Of a stretch of DNA of 16,664 nt, positions 12,061 through 16,664 are shown one piece after another (the first letter of the stretch is position 1; each line of letters opens with the position of its first letter). The notes beneath the pieces are model-generated. The model had not been told where the DNA came from. It saw nothing but the letters and a program-made list of their open reading frames with translations, and ran no database searches. The DNA lies in assembly GCA_004552155.1 (NCBI GenBank), contig SFPF01000011.1, forward strand, positions 1-16,664. The letters run 5' to 3'. Made by a program: the position numbers and the translations under genes. This DNA is from Bacteroidales bacterium. GTDB taxonomy: Bacteria > Bacteroidota > Bacteroidia > Bacteroidales > Bacteroidaceae.

Positions 12061-15000
12061 ATGCAGAAGCAACACAAGAAAATATGGCGTAGGATATTAG
12101 TCGCGGCCAGTTGCGTAGTCGCAACGCCGATCGTGCTGTTTCTTCTTTTAGCGATACTCATCTATATTCCTCCCGTGCAGAACTTTGCCGTGCGCAAGGT
12201 TGCCGCCGGCCTTTCCGAGAGCCTCGGCATGAGCGTCGGCGTGGAGCGCGTACGCCTTGCCTTTCCGCTCGACCTCGCCGTGCACAATGTGCTTGCCACC
12301 ACGCCCTCCGACACTGTGCTCGACCTGCGCGCCCTGCGCCTCAGCGTGCCCCTGCGTCCGCTGTTTTCGGGGCGCATCGACGTGGACGGCTTTGAGATTT
12401 ACGATGCCAAGGTAAACACCCTCGACCTCATTCCCGACACCCACGTGCGGGGCAGGGTGGGAGAGTTGACCGCCTCGGCGCACGGCATCGACCTTGCCCG
12501 CGAACTCGTGCGCCTCGATAAGGTGAGCCTGAAAAAGGCCGATGTCAGCGTTGCCCTTTCCGACACGGCGGCGAAAGACACCACGACCTCCACGGCGCGG
12601 TGGCGCATCGACGTGGACAAGGCCGACATTGCCGACACGCGTTTCCGTCTTTCCATGCCCGGCGACTCCATGCGCCTTTCCGGCAACATCGGCGAAGCCG
12701 CCTTGCGCGGCATCGTGCTCGAAACGGGCCCCGGCAATTACGGTCTGCGCAGTCTCTTCCTTGCAAAAACCTCCCTCGCCTACGACCTCCCCTATGAGCC
12801 GGCGCAGCCAAAGGGTCTTGATGCCAATCACATTGCCCTCACAAATCTTTATCTCAAGACCGGTGCCGCGTCTTACGACTCCTGCGGCACGCTCCGCCTC
12901 GACTTGCAGCGCATCGCCCTGCAAGAGCGCAGCGGTCTGGCAGTGAGCGACCTCTCGGGGCAGGTCTATATGGACAGTCTGCGCCTCAGCGTGCCCGCCC
13001 TGCGCTTTGCCACGCCCCACTCACGCCTCGATGCCGGCATAGAATTCGACCGCCGCGCCCTGCGTGCCGGCAACCTCGGCAAGATGAAGTTCAACGTCGA
13101 TGCCTCCTTTGGCGCAGAGGACATCAGGACGGCACTCACCGGTTTTGTGGACGAGGCAACCATTAAAAGTTATCCCTCAAAGCCCTTGCTGCTCACGGCT
13201 ACGGCAATGGGCAATATGGAACATTTGACCCTCGAAAGCCTTGCCGCCTCTCTGCCCGGCATCTTGCAACTCAAAGCCCATGGCTACGGCAAAAACCTCG
13301 CCGACCAGCGCCGCTCGGGGCGCGTGTGGCTCGATGCGCGGACGGGCAGTCTGGCAGCCGTGCGCAGTCTCCTGCCCAAAGACCTGCGGCAAAGCATCGA
13401 CCTCCCCGACGGCATGTCCCTGCGCGGCTACGGCGCGATGAGCGGCACGCGCTACGAAGCCGATGCCGCCCTGCTTTGCGGCGGCGGTACGCTCGGCGTT
13501 AAGGCCGCTTACAATGAGCGCGGCGATGCCTACAGCGTGAAAGCCTCGGCAAAGTCTTTCCCCATTGCTTCCTTTGTGAAAGGCATCGGCGGCGACCGCC
13601 TCACGGCCGACGTTTCGGCGAGCGGAGCGGGGTTCGACTTCATGTCGGTGCGCTCGCGCCTGAAAGCCGCCGCCAACGTGGAGCACCTCGTGCTCAACGG
13701 CATTGACCTGAGCAAAATATCTCTTGACGCCAACCTCGAGCGCGGCGAGGCTGAGGCGGCCTTCCGTGCCGCCAATCCGCACGTGTCGGGCAGCGGCACG
13801 CTCGCGGCACACCTCGCGCCCGGCGACCTCACAGCCAATCTCAAAGCCGCGCTCGAAGAGGTAGACCTCCGCGCCTTGGGCGCAACGAAAGACACGCTGC
13901 TGCTCGGCGTGAATATCGACGTGAACGCCCGCGCCGACAAGAAGTTCACCGCCTACGGCGCAGAGGGCAGCCTGCGCAACATCGTGTTCACCGACGCCAA
14001 GCGCAGCGCCATGGCGAAGGACATCGTGTTCGATGCCGCCCTTTCGCCCGACACCACCCACGCCGCCGTTTCAGCCGGCGACCTTTACCTGTATTTCGAC
14101 ACGGGGCAATCGCTCGACGAGATTACCGCCGCCGTTTCCCAAATTACGAGTGAGGCTGAACGCCAAATGGCGGCGCGCGACCTTGACTTCAATTCCCTCA
14201 AAACGCTCTTCCCCACGCTTTCCTTCCGCCTCGATGCGGGGCGCGACAACCCGCTCGTCAACATCGTGCGCCTCAAAGGCTATCAGATGTCCTCCGCGCG
14301 GCTGCGCCTCGACACCAGTCCCCTCGTGGGCATGACGGGGCGGCTGCGTCTCGGCACGCTCGTCACCTCCGGCTTGCAGGTCGACACAATCGATATGGAG
14401 TTAGGGCAAGATACGGCAGGCCTGGTGCTCGACGGCTTCGTGCGCAACGACCATAAGAAGAACCCCGTGAAATTCGAGAGCCGCCTCAATGCCTTTGTCC
14501 ACCGCGACGACATGGGCGCACGCTTCCAGTTTTTTAATAAAGAGGGCGTGAAGGGCGTGGACCTCGGCGTGCGCGCCGCCATTGCCGACGGAGGCATGAA
14601 CGTTAGTTTCTTCCCCGAAAATCCAGTCATCGCCTTCCGCAATTTCAAAGTAAATCGCGACAACCTCATCTACCTCGGGCGCGACAAGAGCATACGCGCC
14701 AATGTGGACTTGCTGGCCGACGACGGCACGGGCCTTAAACTCTATGGCGAGCCGGTCGATTCCGCCAACGACCTCACCCTTAGCCTTAACCACGTGAACA
14801 TGGCGGAACTCTCGAACGTGCTACCTTATATGCCGAAACTCGCGGGTCTGTTCAGCGGCGACTTCCACCTTACCGACAGCCGCACGGAGGGTTTCTCCGC
14901 CATGGCATCTATGGAAGTGGCGCAATTTGCCTACGAGGGTGTAGCCCTTGGCGATGTGGGCATTGAGGCAATCTATCTGCCCAAGCAGGGCGGCGAGCAC

Positions 15001-16562
15001 CACGCCTCGGCGTTCGTCAGTTCCAATGGCACGGAAGTGCTGGCAGCCGAAGGCACGTATTTCGACCGCGACGGCGGCAGTTTCGAGGGCGATGCGCGGC
15101 TCTACGACTTCCCGCTCAACCTCATCAACGGTTTCCTTGCCGGCACCGACATTGCCCTTGCCGGCACGGCGGGCGGCGAGTTGGCGGTCAAAGGTACGCT
15201 CGACAAACCCGTGGTAAACGGCAGCCTCGACCTCGACTCCACGCACATCTATTCAGATGTCTACGGCTTCGACCTGCGCACCGACGAGCGCGCCGTGCAG
15301 ATTAAGGATAGCCGCCTCGTTTTCGACAGATACAATCTTTATTCCACCGGCAAGAACCCGCTCGTCCTCAACGGCACGCTGGATATGAGCAACCTCTCGC
15401 GCATCGGCATGAACTTCGACCTTACGGGCGAGAACTTCGAACTCATCAACACCAAGCGCAAGCGGCAGTCCATGATTTTCGGAAAAGTCTATACCGACGT
15501 GAACGCCACTATGCGCGGCACGCTCGACAATCTCTTTATTCGCGGTAACCTTTATGTGCGCGACCGTACCGACGTGACCTATATCCTCAAAGACTCCCCG
15601 CTCACCGTGGACGACCGCCTGCACGACCTCGTAACGTTCACCAGTTTCGAAGACTCTGCCGCCGCCGAAGTAGCGCCGCCCGCGCCCGAGAGCACCTTCG
15701 ACATGAGCATCGGCGTCACGGTGAACGATGCCGCCCGCTTCCATTGCAACCTCAGCGAGGACGGGCAGAACTATGTGGACATCGAGGGCGGCGGTAACCT
15801 CACCATGCGCATGACGCAGCAAAACGAGACGCGCCTCACGGGACGCTTCACCATCAATAGCGGCGAGATGAAATACTCGCTGCCCGTCATTCCGCTCAAG
15901 ACGTTCACCCTCGTGCAGGGCAGTTACATAGAGTTTACGGGCGACATGATGAACCCCACGCTCAACATCACCGCCAAGGAGCGCATGAAAGCCGTGGTGA
16001 GCGACGGCGACCAGTCGCGCTCCGTGGCGTTCGACGTGGGCATTGCCATCACCAAGCCGCTCAACGACATGGGGCTTGAGTTCGTAATCGAAGCCCCCGA
16101 AGACCTCGCCGTGACCAATCAACTTGCCTCCATGACGCGCGAGCAGCGCGGCAAGGCCGCCGTCACGATGCTTGCCACAGGCATGTATCTCACCGACGAG
16201 AGCATGATGAACGGCTCGGGCTTCAAGGCCAGCAACGCCCTCAACGCCTTCCTGCAAAGCGAAATCCAGAACATTGCCGGCTCGGCGCTCAAAACCGTCG
16301 ACCTCAGCATCGGCGTGGAGAGCGGCACGTCAGAAACGGGCGCGGAAACCACCGACTACTCCTTCAAGTTTGCCAAACGCTTCTGGGGCGACCGCATCAG
16401 CGTCGTCTCGACAAGAGTTCCTCGCGCTACGTCAAGATGTTCTACGACCGCGACACGCGCGACCCCCTCGAAGGGCAACTCACCAAGACGGGTGTCGGCC
16501 TCGTGCTGCGCCGCAAGACCGACAAACTCGGCGAACTCTTTATTTTCAAAAAGAAGAAATGA
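12061..16562 (+). CDS. tamB: TamB-like envelope protein, C-terminal reading frame disrupted
   Basis: A very large AsmA/TamB-type protein (about 1,500 aa) that probably spans the periplasm and helps move lipids or outer-membrane proteins. The N-terminus has one membrane anchor (about residues 11-36, within LVAASCVVATPIVLFLLLAI) then IYIPPVQNFAV. A long repetitive beta region follows, and from about residue 1130 a TamB_C (DUF490) domain: QSMIFGKVYTDVNATMRGTL, GRFTINSGEMKYSLPVIPL, GSYIEFTGDMMNPTLNI, ATGMYL and DYSFKFAKRFWGDRISVV. After Val1449 (16407) the frame reads nonsense and stays open past the window end at 16664. The expected ending reappears in another frame (16404-16562). So the annotated end is that of the original gene. 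The disruption may be a true deletion or an assembly error. Confidence 0.85.
16404..16562 (+). pseudogene. Displaced C-terminus of the TamB gene (other frame)
   Basis: This stretch encodes RLDKSSSRYVKMFYDRDT, then DPLEGQLTKTGVGLVLRRK and GELFIFKKKK with a TGA stop. This matches the normal end of Bacteroidetes TamB (a strand such as EYRLD-SRYVK-FYD, then LEG, a Gly/Val strand, LRRK and a basic end). It is in a different frame from the upstream part. Comparison with the family suggests that about 25-30 residues (GGKV... to ...VSxEYRL) are missing at the junction. For the frame to be restored, the missing DNA must have length 3n+1. Confidence 0.8.
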
Positions 16563-16575
16563 AGTTTTTTTAGCC

Positions 16576-16630
16576 CACGAATTTCACGAATTTTCGTGCA
16601 AGCGAGTGCAGAGCCGAACTTGTTCGGGCT
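16576..16630. repeat. Direct and inverted repeats downstream of TamB
   Basis: CACGAATTT occurs twice in tandem (16576-16584 and 16585-16593). CACGAA (16585-16590) also pairs with TTCGTG (16593-16598), forming a tight hairpin. Next, AGCCGAAC (16612-16619) opposes GTTCGGGCT (16622-16630) with one bulged base. The CACGAATTT motif is frequent after genes in Bacteroidetes, as far as I recall. The T-run at 16565-16571 precedes rather than follows the hairpin, so it is not a standard terminator. The window ends soon after. Confidence 0.6.
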
Positions 16631-16664
16631 ATGCCGAGCGCAGCCGAAAATGTCAAGAAATTTA

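Noticed and set aside
12148..16257. Several long open frames on the - strand opposite the TamB gene
   Set aside because: They are antisense shadows of a continuous + strand gene with clear TamB sequence; none shows a domain or plausible start context.

Overview
The window (about 16.7 kb, GC-rich) looks like a chromosomal segment of a Bacteroidales bacterium, most likely Prevotellaceae. Supporting signs are an S46 dipeptidyl-peptidase, a Prevotella-type surface-protein C-terminus, a Bacteroides-type -7 promoter box (TAnnTTTG), absence of clear Shine-Dalgarno sequences, and the order PASTA protein / RluD / Ddl / acyltransferase, which I recall as typical of the group. All genes read on the + strand. 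No rRNA, tRNA or CRISPR array was seen.

Layout. 2-190: 3' end of a secreted or surface protein. 222-422: a 66-residue peptide gene, followed by a good intrinsic terminator (463-499). 609-2738: S46 dipeptidyl-peptidase. 2885-3985: Mrp/ApbC-type P-loop ATPase that lacks the usual CxxC. 4027-4314: small three-helix membrane protein. 4409-5647: QueA (queuosine tRNA modification). 5744-6385: membrane-anchored PASTA protein with a recognisable promoter. 6425-7306: three small genes (DUF3791-like, DUF3990, DUF3791-like) that are visibly more AT-rich than their surroundings and split PASTA from RluD. 7351-8436: RluD-type pseudouridine synthase. 8713-9705: D-Ala-D-Ala ligase. 9840-10991: PlsC/GPAT-like acyltransferase, overlapping by ATGA a lipoprotein gene (10988-11617). 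12061 to the end: TamB-like giant envelope protein whose last part is out of frame after an apparent deletion near 16404-16409.

The coding content is mostly housekeeping with an envelope theme: cell-wall precursor synthesis (Ddl), a PASTA protein, phospholipid acylation, a lipoprotein, TamB, and secreted peptide degradation (S46). The accessory content lies in the 3-gene island and in the spacers.

The intergenic DNA is unusually structured. Two full copies and one half copy of a hairpin built from degenerate 8-bp units (RAGTARAC) fill the gaps before mrp, the small membrane gene and the acyltransferase. An 11-bp tandem repeat precedes queA. A 22-bp degenerate tandem repeat lies before ddl. 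A 371-bp MITE-like element (11637-12007) has 24-bp terminal inverted repeats and several nested internal palindromes. The best candidates for something undescribed are the DUF3990 island, the 8-bp-unit hairpins and the MITE-like element.
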